From Candidatus Cloacimonadota bacterium (lineage in GTDB: Bacteria > Cloacimonadota > Cloacimonadia > Cloacimonadales > TCS61): 64,000 bases of DNA. Below are positions 8,360-16,812 of this stretch, in pieces (the stretch's first letter is position 1; each line of letters opens with the position of its first letter). Below the pieces are notes generated by a model. That model was not told the DNA's origin and made no database searches. It worked only from the letters and a program-made list of their open reading frames with translations. Position numbers and translations under genes: made by a program. The stretch covers positions 248,001 to 312,000 of the forward strand of contig JAIPIH010000001.1 in the NCBI GenBank assembly GCA_021734835.1, read 5' to 3'.

Positions 8360-10075
8360 TTATATAAATAAATTCATTATTCCACCGACCAATAATGACG
8401 AAAATATCATAATGGCGGATGATTTTAACATATCTTTCAGGCCGAGTTCTTTCAACATTACAGTGAATGTTGCTATACAGGGGAAGTACATTGTAAGCAC
8501 AACTGAGGCAATAACTAGCTGACCCATGCTCATATTTAGCGGACTTAACATTCCGATAGCGACGTCCTTTCTGAGAAAACCTACTATCAGAGCTCCGACA
8601 GCCTCTTTCGGTAATCCGAGAATGCCTGTAATTATTGGAGCCGTTGAGTTCCCAATAAAATCTATAATATGAAGAGCATACAGGACATTCATGAAAAGTA
8701 CACCCAGAAGCATAAAAGGTAGCGCTTCTTTAATGAAATACCACACTCGCATTCGGAGTTTTTTCATTAACACTCTGATACTAGGTAAACGATAAGGCGG
8801 GATCTCGACAAATATTTCAGGGCTTTCACCTTTCATGACTTTATTAAGCAAAAATCCAAGTACCATCCATACTATAAATAGAGTACCAAATACCAGAGCA
8901 AAAGCAATAGCTCCAAATTTGCCAATCAATCCAATGATCATCGCCAATTGAGCAAAACATGGTACAGCTATTGCCATCATCGTGGTAGCTATAAATCTTT
9001 CACGTCTTGTGTCTAATATCCTGGTTGCCATTGCTCCAGGTACATTACAACCCAGTCCTAACAACATCGGTACAATCGCCAGACCATGTATTCCCAGCCT
9101 GTGCATCATGTTATCAACTAAAACTCCCAGACGAGGTAAGTAGCCTGAATCTTCCAGGAAACTCAAAACAAGATAAAAACCGATAATATAAGGTAAGACC
9201 ATAGCTATTGGTACAAATAATCCAGTTGTGAGCAGCCCGAGAGATTCAACAAAATCTATCTGTCCATTAACTAACTTTCCTATGATAATATTATGGATGA
9301 TACTGTGATCAGTTAAAAGTGATGACAACTTCATCACTACAGGTGCCCAAAGCCCGTTAAAGATAGGTTCTAAGATGTATGTGATCATAGTTTCTCCAAT
9401 GAACCTAATAATTGTAAAAGCGGCAAACAAAATAAACAGTGAGATTGGAATACCATAGAACTTATGGATAGAAGCATCACCCAACCTTTCAGCAAAAGTA
9501 TGATGCCGATGTTTTAATACCTGGACATCTTCAATGATCTGTCCAATTGCCTTCCATTTATCCTGAAAAGAGAATGAACTAATTGTGGAATTGTGAAATT
9601 GAGTGACTAATTGCTTGATACCTTCGCCGGTAATAGCAGTTGTTGTTACTATTGGAACTCCCAAAATTTCTTCCAATTTATTAACATTAATGTCGATGCC
9701 GGTGTGTTTTGTTTCATCCCACATATTTAAACATACAATTAGCGGGATCTTTTTCTTAACAAGTTCCAGAGTTAGAGCTAAATTTCTTTCCAGATTGGTA
9801 GCATCGATAATATTAACAAAGATATTTCCATCATTCTCTTTGAAATTAGTGATCATCTCAGAAGCAACTTGTTCTGCTTTCGATTCTGGACTCAAAGAAT
9901 AAGTGCCGGGGATATCTATCACTTCTGCATTTTGTGAATCAATTCGCATTTTACCAACAGTATATTCTACTGTCGTTCCAGAATAATTGGAAGCAACAAC
10001 ATGGACACCTGTAAGACGTGAGAAAACAACACTCTTACCTACATTAGGATTTCCAACTAACAGTATTTTTTTCAT
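8360..10075 (-). CDS. feoB: Ferrous iron transporter FeoB (short form)
   Basis: A 571-residue FeoB, the GTPase-linked Fe(II) permease. The N-terminal G domain has GNPNVGKS (about 8-15), DIPGTYSL (G3) and LNMWDE (G4). The membrane part carries GLGCNVPGAMATR and FPCIATF, the conserved cysteine-containing gate motifs, so both gate regions are present. It is shorter than the roughly 700-770 residues of well-known FeoBs. The shortening seems to come from a reduced helical region after the G domain (about 165-205) and short loops, not from truncation. The start directly abuts the feoA stop. Ferrous uptake suits an anoxic habitat. Confidence 0.95.
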   Translation of the reverse strand: MKKILLVGNPNVGKSVVFSRLTGVHVVASNYSGTTVEYTVGKMRIDSQNAEVIDIPGTYSLSPESKAEQVASEMITNFKENDGNIFVNIIDATNLERNLALTLELVKKKIPLIVCLNMWDETKHTGIDINVNKLEEILGVPIVTTTAITGEGIKQLVTQFHNSTISSFSFQDKWKAIGQIIEDVQVLKHRHHTFAERLGDASIHKFYGIPISLFILFAAFTIIRFIGETMITYILEPIFNGLWAPVVMKLSSLLTDHSIIHNIIIGKLVNGQIDFVESLGLLTTGLFVPIAMVLPYIIGFYLVLSFLEDSGYLPRLGVLVDNMMHRLGIHGLAIVPMLLGLGCNVPGAMATRILDTRRERFIATTMMAIAVPCFAQLAMIIGLIGKFGAIAFALVFGTLFIVWMVLGFLLNKVMKGESPEIFVEIPPYRLPSIRVLMKKLRMRVWYFIKEALPFMLLGVLFMNVLYALHIIDFIGNSTAPIITGILGLPKEAVGALIVGFLRKDVAIGMLSPLNMSMGQLVIASVVLTMYFPCIATFTVMLKELGLKDMLKSSAIMIFSSLLVGGIMNLFI

Positions 10076-10357
10076 TTATTCTACAATTACTTTTTTGGCT
10101 GCGCCATGTCCAATGGCAATTTGGGTTTGTCCTACTCTAATCGTTACAGGGCCTTCAAGCATTTGTGATGAAACCTTAGTTACTAATACTCCAACTCTAA
10201 TTCCAAGAGATTCAGTTTTTTGAATGAAATTTCTTCCGCCTTGTATTTCTATGATAGTTGCTGAAGTACCATTTTTCATGCTTTGTACTGTTCTACCGCC
10301 ATAGTTATCCTCTGCAGGAGTATTGCTGTGGCGTCGTCTAAAAAATTTACCGTTCAT
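10076..10357 (-). CDS. feoA: FeoA-domain protein
   Basis: A 93-residue protein whose C-terminal 70 residues match the SH3-like FeoA domain: a GTSATIIEIQGG strand, a LGIRVG turn and GPVTIRVGQTQIAIGHGAAKKV. FeoA is a small cytosolic accessory of FeoB and is needed for iron uptake in several bacteria. The N-terminal 25 residues are basic and variable. It overlaps the fur stop by 4 bases and is followed without a gap by feoB, so the order is fur-feoA-feoB. Confidence 0.9.
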   Translation of the reverse strand: MNGKFFRRRHSNTPAEDNYGGRTVQSMKNGTSATIIEIQGGRNFIQKTESLGIRVGVLVTKVSSQMLEGPVTIRVGQTQIAIGHGAAKKVIVE

Positions 10358-10794
10358 TGATCGGTACTTTTACGACAGTTCTCACATAAGCCACGAGCAC
10401 TAAGGTGATATTCTGTAATTTTAAAATTAGCATCCACAGCTAACTGATTAATCAATTTTTCAACTTTAATAAAACTTGCTTCTTTTATACTGCCGCAATT
10501 AGTACAAATAAAATGAAGATGATTTTCATGACCATAACTGTGCTCATAAATATCTTTTGAATCACAGCGTAATGAGAGTTTTATCAAACCCGATTCCAAT
10601 AAAAGAGGAATCGTTCTATAAATTGTAGCACGAGAAACGTTACTCTGTTTCTTTCTTATCTGTTCATAGAGATTATCTACATTAAAATGTTCGTGATTCC
10701 TAAAAATTGCTTTTAGAATAGTGAGACGAGGTTTTGTTAATTTTAAGTTTTTCGATTTTAAAAATTCACGATAAATCTGGATTTCTTTTTCCAT
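10354..10794 (-). CDS. fur: Fur-family ferric uptake regulator
   Basis: A 146-residue Fur-family metalloregulator. I start it at 10794 because AAGGAG lies 6 bases upstream; the frame is open further but with no ribosome site. It has the winged helix (LTKPRLTILKAIF, VSRATIYRTIPLL), a His-rich HENHLHFICTNCG metal and zinc segment and a second CENC pair near the end, so the structural zinc site (two CxxC) is complete. Co-transcription with feoAB argues for Fe(II) sensing rather than Zur or PerR function. A Fur-box-like palindrome precedes its promoter, which suggests autoregulation. Confidence 0.92.
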   Translation of the reverse strand: MEKEIQIYREFLKSKNLKLTKPRLTILKAIFRNHEHFNVDNLYEQIRKKQSNVSRATIYRTIPLLLESGLIKLSLRCDSKDIYEHSYGHENHLHFICTNCGSIKEASFIKVEKLINQLAVDANFKITEYHLSARGLCENCRKSTDQ

Positions 10795-10823
10795 ATCCAA
10801 CTCCTTTTTTAATACTGAAAACA

Positions 10824-10852
10824 AATAAATTTAAGGGGATAAAATGTGTCAA
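10824..10852 (-). promoter_or_regulatory. Candidate promoter of fur-feoAB
   Basis: On the minus strand TTGACA (10847-10852), a 17-base spacer and TTTATT (10824-10829). It lies about 30 bases upstream of the fur start and just downstream of the Fur-box-like palindrome. Confidence 0.55.
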
Positions 10853-10858
10853 GGTTTT

Positions 10859-10873
10859 TGAGAATGATTCGCA
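10859..10873. promoter_or_regulatory. Fur-box-like 7-1-7 palindrome
   Basis: TGAGAATGATTCGCA matches 11 of 14 defined positions of the 7-1-7 Fur consensus TGATAAT-N-ATTATCA. It ends 6 bases from the -35 element of the fur promoter. Function is inferred from the match and position. Confidence 0.45.
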
Positions 10874-10898
10874 AGTGCATAAAGCACAAAAATTGAGG

Positions 10899-11765
10899 TT
10901 ATGACTCTAAACCTTGGTTTGGCCTCTTGTTGTTGTAGATAAATACAAATATAGATATTGAAATGATAAACATTCCTCCCAGAATGCTCCATTTGTCAGA
11001 GATTTCGTTCCAGATCAGAAATCCAACTATTGCTGCAAAAATAATATTAGAATAATTATAAATTGCAATCTCAGAAGCTTTGCCAAAGCGGTAAGCATAA
11101 GTGAGAGAAAACTGTCCAATAGCAGCAAAAATACCGATAAGAAGCAGAAATAACCACTGCTCGATTGTAGGTGTTTGAAAATTTAGCATCAAAGGGGCAA
11201 GAATTATAAGAGATGTAAAAGAAAAGTAAAATACAATAGTGGCGGGATGCTCCCGATTTCTTAGAAAACGCACAAGTGTATAGGTTATTCCTGATACAAC
11301 AGCACTTCCAAATCCGGCTAGAGCAGGTAAGACACTGTAATCAAAACGAGGCTTGATTATAAGCAGAGAAGCAAGAAATACAAAGATCAAGGCGGGAATT
11401 TGGATTTTTGATATTTTCTCTTTAAGGAAGATCGCAGCGAAAATAGTTACGAAAAAAGGAAACAACTTATGTAGCATAGCTGAATCTGCCAGCACCAGGT
11501 TGCTGATAGCATAAAAGTAGAGTACCATACCAAGTACTCCAAGTAAAGAACGTATCAGCAGATATTTTTGGTTTTTCAATTGGCCAAAAGCAGATTTGTT
11601 TTGTCTTTTTAGAACGCCGAAAGCAATAACAACGGATATGATATTACGGAAAAAAACCTTTTCAAATATCGGTAGATCACCTGCCAATTTCACTGCTGCT
11701 GCACTGAAAGCAAAAGCAAGAGAGGAAATCAGCATCAATGATACGGCTTTTGATTTGGAGGTCAT
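10899..11765 (-). CDS. EamA/DMT-family transporter
   Basis: A 288-residue integral membrane protein with about ten helices in two repeated five-helix halves, the pattern of drug/metabolite transporters (EamA, RhaT-like). The first half includes EKVFFRNIISVVIAFGVL and the conserved end YFYAISNLVLADSAMLHKLFPFF. The second half has the matching SLTYAYRFGKASEIAIYNYSN. Family members export amino acids, nucleosides or other small metabolites; the substrate cannot be told. It lies between fur and deoB with gaps of about 100 bases on both sides, so no operon partner is implied. Confidence 0.88.
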   Translation of the reverse strand: MTSKSKAVSLMLISSLAFAFSAAAVKLAGDLPIFEKVFFRNIISVVIAFGVLKRQNKSAFGQLKNQKYLLIRSLLGVLGMVLYFYAISNLVLADSAMLHKLFPFFVTIFAAIFLKEKISKIQIPALIFVFLASLLIIKPRFDYSVLPALAGFGSAVVSGITYTLVRFLRNREHPATIVFYFSFTSLIILAPLMLNFQTPTIEQWLFLLLIGIFAAIGQFSLTYAYRFGKASEIAIYNYSNIIFAAIVGFLIWNEISDKWSILGGMFIISISIFVFIYNNKRPNQGLES

Positions 11766-11864
11766 ATTATCTCGGCTTTAGTAGGATTTTAAATTCTAAC
11801 ATCATAGTTATGATAATTTTGAAATGATGTACAAGTATATTATATTAAATACGCAAATTTTCTG

Positions 11865-13040
11865 TTATAAAAAAGAGATACCACGAGGATAAGCCTCTAG
11901 GTTAAAGAACTTTGCCAATGAAGCAGCAACATCAGAAAACTGATCTCGAACTCCTAGACGAAGTGATTTTATACCTTTTTGATAACAAAGCAGCGGTACA
12001 TATTCTCGTGTATGGTCAGTGCCATGAAAAGTTGGGTCACAACCATGATCAGCAGTTATGGTAAGAAGTTCATTTTCTCTTAAAATCTCTAATAGTTTGG
12101 CAATGTGAATATCAATTTTTTCAACTTCGTCACAATATCCTTTTGCGTCACGCCGGTGACCGTAAAGCATATCAGTATCTACATAATTCACAAATATCAA
12201 TTCATCTTTTTTAGCAGGATATGTTAGCAATTCTTCTGTTCTTTTCATACAGGCAGGATTACCTTTATCTTTGTATATATCATTAAGTCCTTTTTCAAGG
12301 AAGATATCACCGATCTTTCCTACTCCAATAGTGTTAACGCCATTTTTTTTCAACTTGTCGAGAATTGTTTCACCGGAATATTTCATTGAGTAATCGTGTC
12401 TTCCCTCCGTACGAACAAAGTTTCCTGGTTTACCTGTAAAAGGTCGCGCAATTACACGTCCAACCTTATAGCTATTACATAAAATTCTAGTTTTTTCACA
12501 GATGTTATAAAGTTCTTCAAGAGGAATAATGTCTTCATGAGCTGCAATTTGGAAGACAGAATCACCGGATGTATAAACAATAAGCTTTCCTGTTTTTATC
12601 TGTTCTTCGCCTAGTTCATTAATTATTTCAGTTCCGGATGCTGATTTATTTCCCAGTATTTCTTTACTGGTCAGCTTGACGAAATCTTTTATCAGTTTCT
12701 TCGGGAAGGATGGATAATATGGAGGGAAAACTTTAAAAGGTTCTTTTAAATGCAAACCTGCAAGTTCCCAATGTCCGGTAATTGTATCTTTACCTGGAGA
12801 AACTTCTTTCATAATCCCGAAACTAGCGAGAGGCGTTTGGACAGCTTCACAACCGGATAATTCATTTCCACGCAACAGTGAAGCATTACCCAAACCCAAT
12901 TTTCTCAAAACAGGCCATTTTTTACCTTGTACTGCCTGGCAAATATGCAAAATTGTATTGGAGCCTTCATCGTTATATTTAACCGCATCAGGAAGTGCTC
13001 CGATCCCAAAACTATCAATTACTATTATTACAGCTCTCAT
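11865..13040 (-). CDS. deoB: Phosphopentomutase
   Basis: A 391-residue phosphopentomutase of the alkaline-phosphatase superfamily. It interconverts (deoxy)ribose 1- and 5-phosphate in nucleoside salvage. The N-terminal VIIVIDSFGIGALPDA carries the first metal-binding Asp. The central SPGKDTITGHWELAG holds the phosphorylated Thr. The C-terminal ITADHGCDPTFHGTDHTRE supplies Asp and His metal ligands. Length and motif order match DeoB. No nucleoside phosphorylase or transporter is adjacent in this window, so it is not in a classical deo operon. Confidence 0.96.
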   Translation of the reverse strand: MRAVIIVIDSFGIGALPDAVKYNDEGSNTILHICQAVQGKKWPVLRKLGLGNASLLRGNELSGCEAVQTPLASFGIMKEVSPGKDTITGHWELAGLHLKEPFKVFPPYYPSFPKKLIKDFVKLTSKEILGNKSASGTEIINELGEEQIKTGKLIVYTSGDSVFQIAAHEDIIPLEELYNICEKTRILCNSYKVGRVIARPFTGKPGNFVRTEGRHDYSMKYSGETILDKLKKNGVNTIGVGKIGDIFLEKGLNDIYKDKGNPACMKRTEELLTYPAKKDELIFVNYVDTDMLYGHRRDAKGYCDEVEKIDIHIAKLLEILRENELLTITADHGCDPTFHGTDHTREYVPLLCYQKGIKSLRLGVRDQFSDVAASLAKFFNLEAYPRGISFL

Positions 13041-13122
13041 CTATCATACCAATTAACGATTAAGTAAAAATTGTTGAAATGCTTATAATTTCTCTTCAAG
13101 AAAAGAGCAGATCTGAGTATAC

Positions 13123-13926
13123 TCAAATATTGTATCCGGCTTTTTTAAGTACTTCAGAAACCAGTTTTTTCCAATTCTCAGATTTATCGATCTTGATGTA
13201 GGAAAAGCCATGATAATCTTCCGGGAGTTCTAAGTTACCGTCGTATAATCCACAGACATTGTCTCTACCGAGGAAACCGATGAATATTCCTAATTCAAGA
13301 ATTGTATTCTGATCGGCACGAAAATTCAATTTTTCCGGTTGTGTACCACCAATGTCATCCGGAGTAAGTAAGGCTATAGCAAACTTCACACCCAGGATAT
13401 TTTGGATTTCATCAATAAGTGTTTTACCACCGGCAGCAAGGTCTTTTAAAATAATGGGTTCCAGACCTAAATCAGCAATGAAATTCAGCACTATAGTTTT
13501 GGTAGAACAATTTGTACCATGGATAAAAAACAATTTATTAACAGTATCTCTTTCTCTCGTTACTTTGTTGACTTTAAACATATCCAAACTTAATCTAATG
13601 GATGAGAGTTTATCAATTTTATTTGAGATATCTTTATGCAGTTTATCAATTTTTTCAGAAAGTTTTAGATCTGATATCAGAACTCTTCCAATAGACCAAC
13701 TAGCAGAAGAATAGTCTTTACAGACTTTATTGTTTTTGAAGATAGATTTGAGGAGATTATAATTATTCAAATTCCAGGCGTTAAATTTCTTCTCCGCATT
13801 CTTCCATTGCTGGATGTTAATTATTTTGATTTCTTTGAATGTTTCTCCGATTACAATCTGGTCTTCGATAAGTTTATCAGCTTTTTCAGGTGGGATATTT
13901 AAGATAAAATGCTTATTTTTTTTCAA
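13123..13926 (-). CDS. TIR-like (PF10137-type) nucleotide-binding protein
   Basis: A 267-residue protein from a TTG start preceded by a strong AGGAGG site. Residues 131-267 resemble the TIR-like domain seen in CBASS and Pycsar effectors (PF10137, CAP12/PycTIR type): FFIHGTN (about 133-139), LGLEPIIL (153-160), ALLTPDDIGG (185-194) and RADQNTILELGIFIG (203-217) with the conserved Glu at 211. Such domains cleave NAD when activated. Residues 1-130 are lysine-rich, mostly helical and not recognised; they may be a sensor or oligomerisation part. No cyclase, Argonaute or other defence gene is adjacent. A stand-alone NADase-type effector is possible but unproven. Confidence 0.75.
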   Translation of the reverse strand: MKKNKHFILNIPPEKADKLIEDQIVIGETFKEIKIINIQQWKNAEKKFNAWNLNNYNLLKSIFKNNKVCKDYSSASWSIGRVLISDLKLSEKIDKLHKDISNKIDKLSSIRLSLDMFKVNKVTRERDTVNKLFFIHGTNCSTKTIVLNFIADLGLEPIILKDLAAGGKTLIDEIQNILGVKFAIALLTPDDIGGTQPEKLNFRADQNTILELGIFIGFLGRDNVCGLYDGNLELPEDYHGFSYIKIDKSENWKKLVSEVLKKAGYNI

Positions 13927-14023
13927 TCAGCCCTCCTGTTAGATCAAACAAACTATTAATCAGTTTTACGAGTTGATTAATGTGAAAATACTCATCCGCT
14001 TTTTAATTAAAGGCTATTACCCG

Positions 14024-14440
14024 TTATTCTTCCTTTTTTTCCTTCACTTCACTTTTTTCAGGTTTTTCTTCCGGCTTTACAGATGTTTTTTTATGTTCAT
14101 CGATCACATCTTTAGTTCCTTCCACTATACCAGAGAACACTTCTTTAACAAAACTAGCTACTTTGGGAGCATGTTCTTTGAAAGAATCACTTATTGTAAT
14201 AGAGGCTTTTTTAACAAATTCTTCTGTAGGAGGCTTAACTTTTTCAAATCCTTCTTTAGCTCCTTCTAAAGCTTCTTTGGCAAGTTTCTGAGCTTTTTCT
14301 TTATTATCGAGGTCTTCTTTTTTCACGGTAGCGATAATCTCTTTAGTGACATTCCCAACGGCTTTAATAACATCTTCGCCTGCATGAGCAGCTTTTATCA
14401 CGGCATCATGTACTATTTTGCTTACTTTTTTTTCTGTCAT
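14024..14440 (-). CDS. Small lysine/glutamate-rich helical protein (in frame with cca)
   Basis: A 138-residue, highly charged, predicted all-helical protein rich in Lys, Glu and Ala, with a very acidic/basic tail (PEEKPEKSEVKEKKEE). I propose a separate gene starting at the ATG at 14440 because a GAGGAGG site (14445-14451) lies 4 bases upstream. The upstream cca frame, however, runs into it without a stop. Repeated amphipathic helices (VHDAVIKAAHAGEDVIKAV and similar) recall phasin-like or DUF-type helical proteins, but I do not recognise a named family and give no function. Confidence 0.65.
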   Translation of the reverse strand: MTEKKVSKIVHDAVIKAAHAGEDVIKAVGNVTKEIIATVKKEDLDNKEKAQKLAKEALEGAKEGFEKVKPPTEEFVKKASITISDSFKEHAPKVASFVKEVFSGIVEGTKDVIDEHKKTSVKPEEKPEKSEVKEKKEE

Positions 14441-15784
14441 TGTTCCTCCTCGTTTAATGGCATTTAATATCTTGTTTTTATTCCAAGAGGGATGATCTAT
14501 CCATATCTGTCGAGCTTGATCCAGAATTATACCGATTTCCTTTCCCTCTTTTACCTTGAAATGTAATATAATATCATTGCCGGTTATTGGCAACGATTTT
14601 CCTTTAATTTTTTTTAAATTAGAGGAAATTCTTTTTTTTAGGTTGGGAATTTGCTCTTGTAGGCAATATTTTGTAGCTCGTGAAACATTGTCGGCATTAA
14701 TCAGAATTAACAACTGATCTAATTCTGTATCAAGTTGCAGGATCAATCTCCGGACAGCACTATCGGAAAAATTTGTGAGTTTATTCCCAAATGATTTCAG
14801 GCGCATATGATTTTTAATCAAGATAGCCACTTTGTAAATTATGTAATTAGGATATTTCAGTTTCCTCAATATTTTACGTGCTCTTTTAGCACCCGCTGCT
14901 TCATGATAGTAGAAGTGAATTTCCTTTTTAGTTTCTGTTTTCGTATAAGGTTTTGCAATATCATGCAGAAGTGCTGCTAATCGTATAACTAAGTCTGCCG
15001 GAGTATTTTGTAAAACCTGCAGAGTATGTTCAAGCATATCTTTATCATGATATTTATCCTGTTCAGTACCATCCAGTTCCTTCAAATCAGGAATAATGAA
15101 GTTCAACAATCTGGTTTCTTTTAATAATCTGATTCCTGTTGCCGGATTTTGCGAAAGTAATATTTTAGAAAACTCATCTCTTATCCTCTCTTTTGAAATA
15201 TTTTCCAAAAGTTGAGAGTTTTCTATAATTTTTGTAAAAGTTACAGTTTCGATAGTGAAATTAAGCTGAACAGCGAAGCGGACAGCTCTTAACATTCTGA
15301 GTGGATCATCCTGAAATATAGTTTCAGGGTTTGCTGTTGCACGTATTATTTTGTTTTGAATATCAGAGATACTTCTTTGAGACATATCCAAAATTTTCCC
15401 ATTCATAATATCCATAATAAGTGAATTGATCGTAAAATCACGTCTAATAATATCTTCATTAATTGTTCCTGGAAGAACTTCAGGCTTTCTGGATTTTTCT
15501 TGATACTTTTCGCTACGAGCCATCACAAATTCTATTTTATGATCCTGGATAGTTACCTGAGCAGTTCCAAACTTATTAAAAATTACAGGACGAGAGCAGA
15601 TGTGTGTGTTAAATAAAAATTGTGCTAATTTAATGCCGCCTTGTGGTAAGGTAACCACAATATCTAAGTCTTCACTTGTATTACCCATAATTTTATCACG
15701 GACAAATCCACCCACAACAAACGTGTTATCAGCAAACTCAGTATTCCGGATAGAGTTGGCGATAGTTTTAATTATATTATCCAT
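14024..15784 (-). CDS. cca: CCA-adding enzyme / poly(A) polymerase with HD domain, reading into downstream protein
   Basis: The first 448 residues are a class II tRNA nucleotidyltransferase. The head has VVGGFVRDKIMGNTSEDLDI with the two catalytic carboxylates (about 24-43), then RRDFTINSL and the DDPLRMLRAVRF motif. An HD domain with LAALLHDIAKP follows, which in related enzymes has phosphohydrolase activity. The enzyme repairs or builds the 3'-CCA end of tRNA. Normal homologues end at about the ...NKNKILNAIK segment (near 14465). Here the frame continues through a Shine-Dalgarno-like stretch into a second protein of 138 residues. This may be a real fusion, a lost stop codon or a one-base error. 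rsmE ends 6 bases upstream. Confidence 0.85.
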   Translation of the reverse strand: MDNIIKTIANSIRNTEFADNTFVVGGFVRDKIMGNTSEDLDIVVTLPQGGIKLAQFLFNTHICSRPVIFNKFGTAQVTIQDHKIEFVMARSEKYQEKSRKPEVLPGTINEDIIRRDFTINSLIMDIMNGKILDMSQRSISDIQNKIIRATANPETIFQDDPLRMLRAVRFAVQLNFTIETVTFTKIIENSQLLENISKERIRDEFSKILLSQNPATGIRLLKETRLLNFIIPDLKELDGTEQDKYHDKDMLEHTLQVLQNTPADLVIRLAALLHDIAKPYTKTETKKEIHFYYHEAAGAKRARKILRKLKYPNYIIYKVAILIKNHMRLKSFGNKLTNFSDSAVRRLILQLDTELDQLLILINADNVSRATKYCLQEQIPNLKKRISSNLKKIKGKSLPITGNDIILHFKVKEGKEIGIILDQARQIWIDHPSWNKNKILNAIKRGGTMTEKKVSKIVHDAVIKAAHAGEDVIKAVGNVTKEIIATVKKEDLDNKEKAQKLAKEALEGAKEGFEKVKPPTEEFVKKASITISDSFKEHAPKVASFVKEVFSGIVEGTKDVIDEHKKTSVKPEEKPEKSEVKEKKEE

Positions 15785-15790
15785 AATTTT

Positions 15791-16522
15791 TTAGTAATAA
15801 TCAGAGGCTTCTTTCAATAAATAACCGACTACCAGTGAAACGCTGGCTATGGCAGCAGTTTCAGCCCGTAAAATGTGATTCCCCAGGGTAAAAGTGCTAA
15901 CTTGATACTTTTGTAGATCAGTAACCTCTTCTTCGTCAAAACCTCCTTCAGGACCGATTATTATACAGATTTGTTTGCCGGTTTGGTTCTTAATGATTTC
16001 TAATAAATTTTTATGCACACCAAACTCAACCGCAGTAAACAACTCAAAATCCTGCAGCCTTGGAATTAACTCAAATAAGGGGTATACTGGATGGATCTCT
16101 GGGAGAAATGCATTATCGCATTGTTTTAAGGCTGATATTGCAACTTTTTGAAATTTTACGAGTGTCTTATTTGATGGTTTACGCACAGTTCTCAAGGAAG
16201 TAAATGGAAAAAATTCCTTTACACCAAGTTCAGTAAGTTTTTCAATAATAACGTTATCATGTTTGTTTTTCAAGAGCGGAAAAGCAACAACGATTTTAGG
16301 ATGTGATGCTTCCAACGTCATGCTCTTAATTATGGTTGCAGTTAGTTCTTTACTGCTTATTCCCGTGATTTTACAATTAGCTAATAACCCTTTACCGTTG
16401 GAAAGAGTAATTTTATCGTTTATTTTCTTGCGGAATACATGGATAATATGATGAAACTCACTTCCGGAAATAATTATTAAATCATCTGTTAAATTCAATT
16501 CCGGTGTGTAAAAACAAGGCAT
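15791..16522 (-). CDS. rsmE: 16S rRNA m3U1498 methyltransferase RsmE
   Basis: A 243-residue SPOUT-class RNA methyltransferase. It has an N-terminal PUA-like domain with FHHIIHVFRKKINDKI and a C-terminal knotted domain with IIGPEGGFDEEEV and LGNHILRAETAAIASV, the S-adenosylmethionine-binding trefoil-knot motifs of RsmE. It methylates N3 of U1498 (E. coli numbering) in the decoding region of 16S rRNA. The ATG follows a GGAG site. It is immediately upstream of cca on the same strand, so the two RNA-modifying genes probably form one transcript. Confidence 0.95.
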   Translation of the reverse strand: MPCFYTPELNLTDDLIIISGSEFHHIIHVFRKKINDKITLSNGKGLLANCKITGISSKELTATIIKSMTLEASHPKIVVAFPLLKNKHDNVIIEKLTELGVKEFFPFTSLRTVRKPSNKTLVKFQKVAISALKQCDNAFLPEIHPVYPLFELIPRLQDFELFTAVEFGVHKNLLEIIKNQTGKQICIIIGPEGGFDEEEVTDLQKYQVSTFTLGNHILRAETAAIASVSLVVGYLLKEASDYY

Positions 16523-16812
16523 AATCTCTCCTGCTTGATCTATTTGATCTTACCATAAAAAAATATTGCTGATAATTTATGTCAATTAATCTATTAATCT
16601 ATTCAGGAATCTGGAAAAAATATTGCAAAAAGTAGTTTTTTAAAAAATTTTTGTTGCCAAAAAAGTTTATTGTAAATTAATCACAATTAAATGCTACATA
16701 AAACTAATATACAAATATTGTCTAAATATTTAAATAGCTTTATATAGCTTTTGTTTGAATTTTTTAATAGAATTAACATTTAATTAAACATTGTAGCTTT
16801 ACGGAGTTGATT

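Noticed and set aside
13123-13926. Complete CBASS or Pycsar operon
   Set aside because: No nucleotide cyclase, HORMA/TRIP13 or other partner gene lies within several kilobases, only housekeeping genes.
13973-14269. Phe-rich plus-strand ORF (98 residues)
   Set aside because: It is the antisense of the lysine/glutamate-rich 3' end of the cca/small-protein reading frame. AAA/GAA codons read as TTT/TTC explain the Phe-rich product. No ribosome site.
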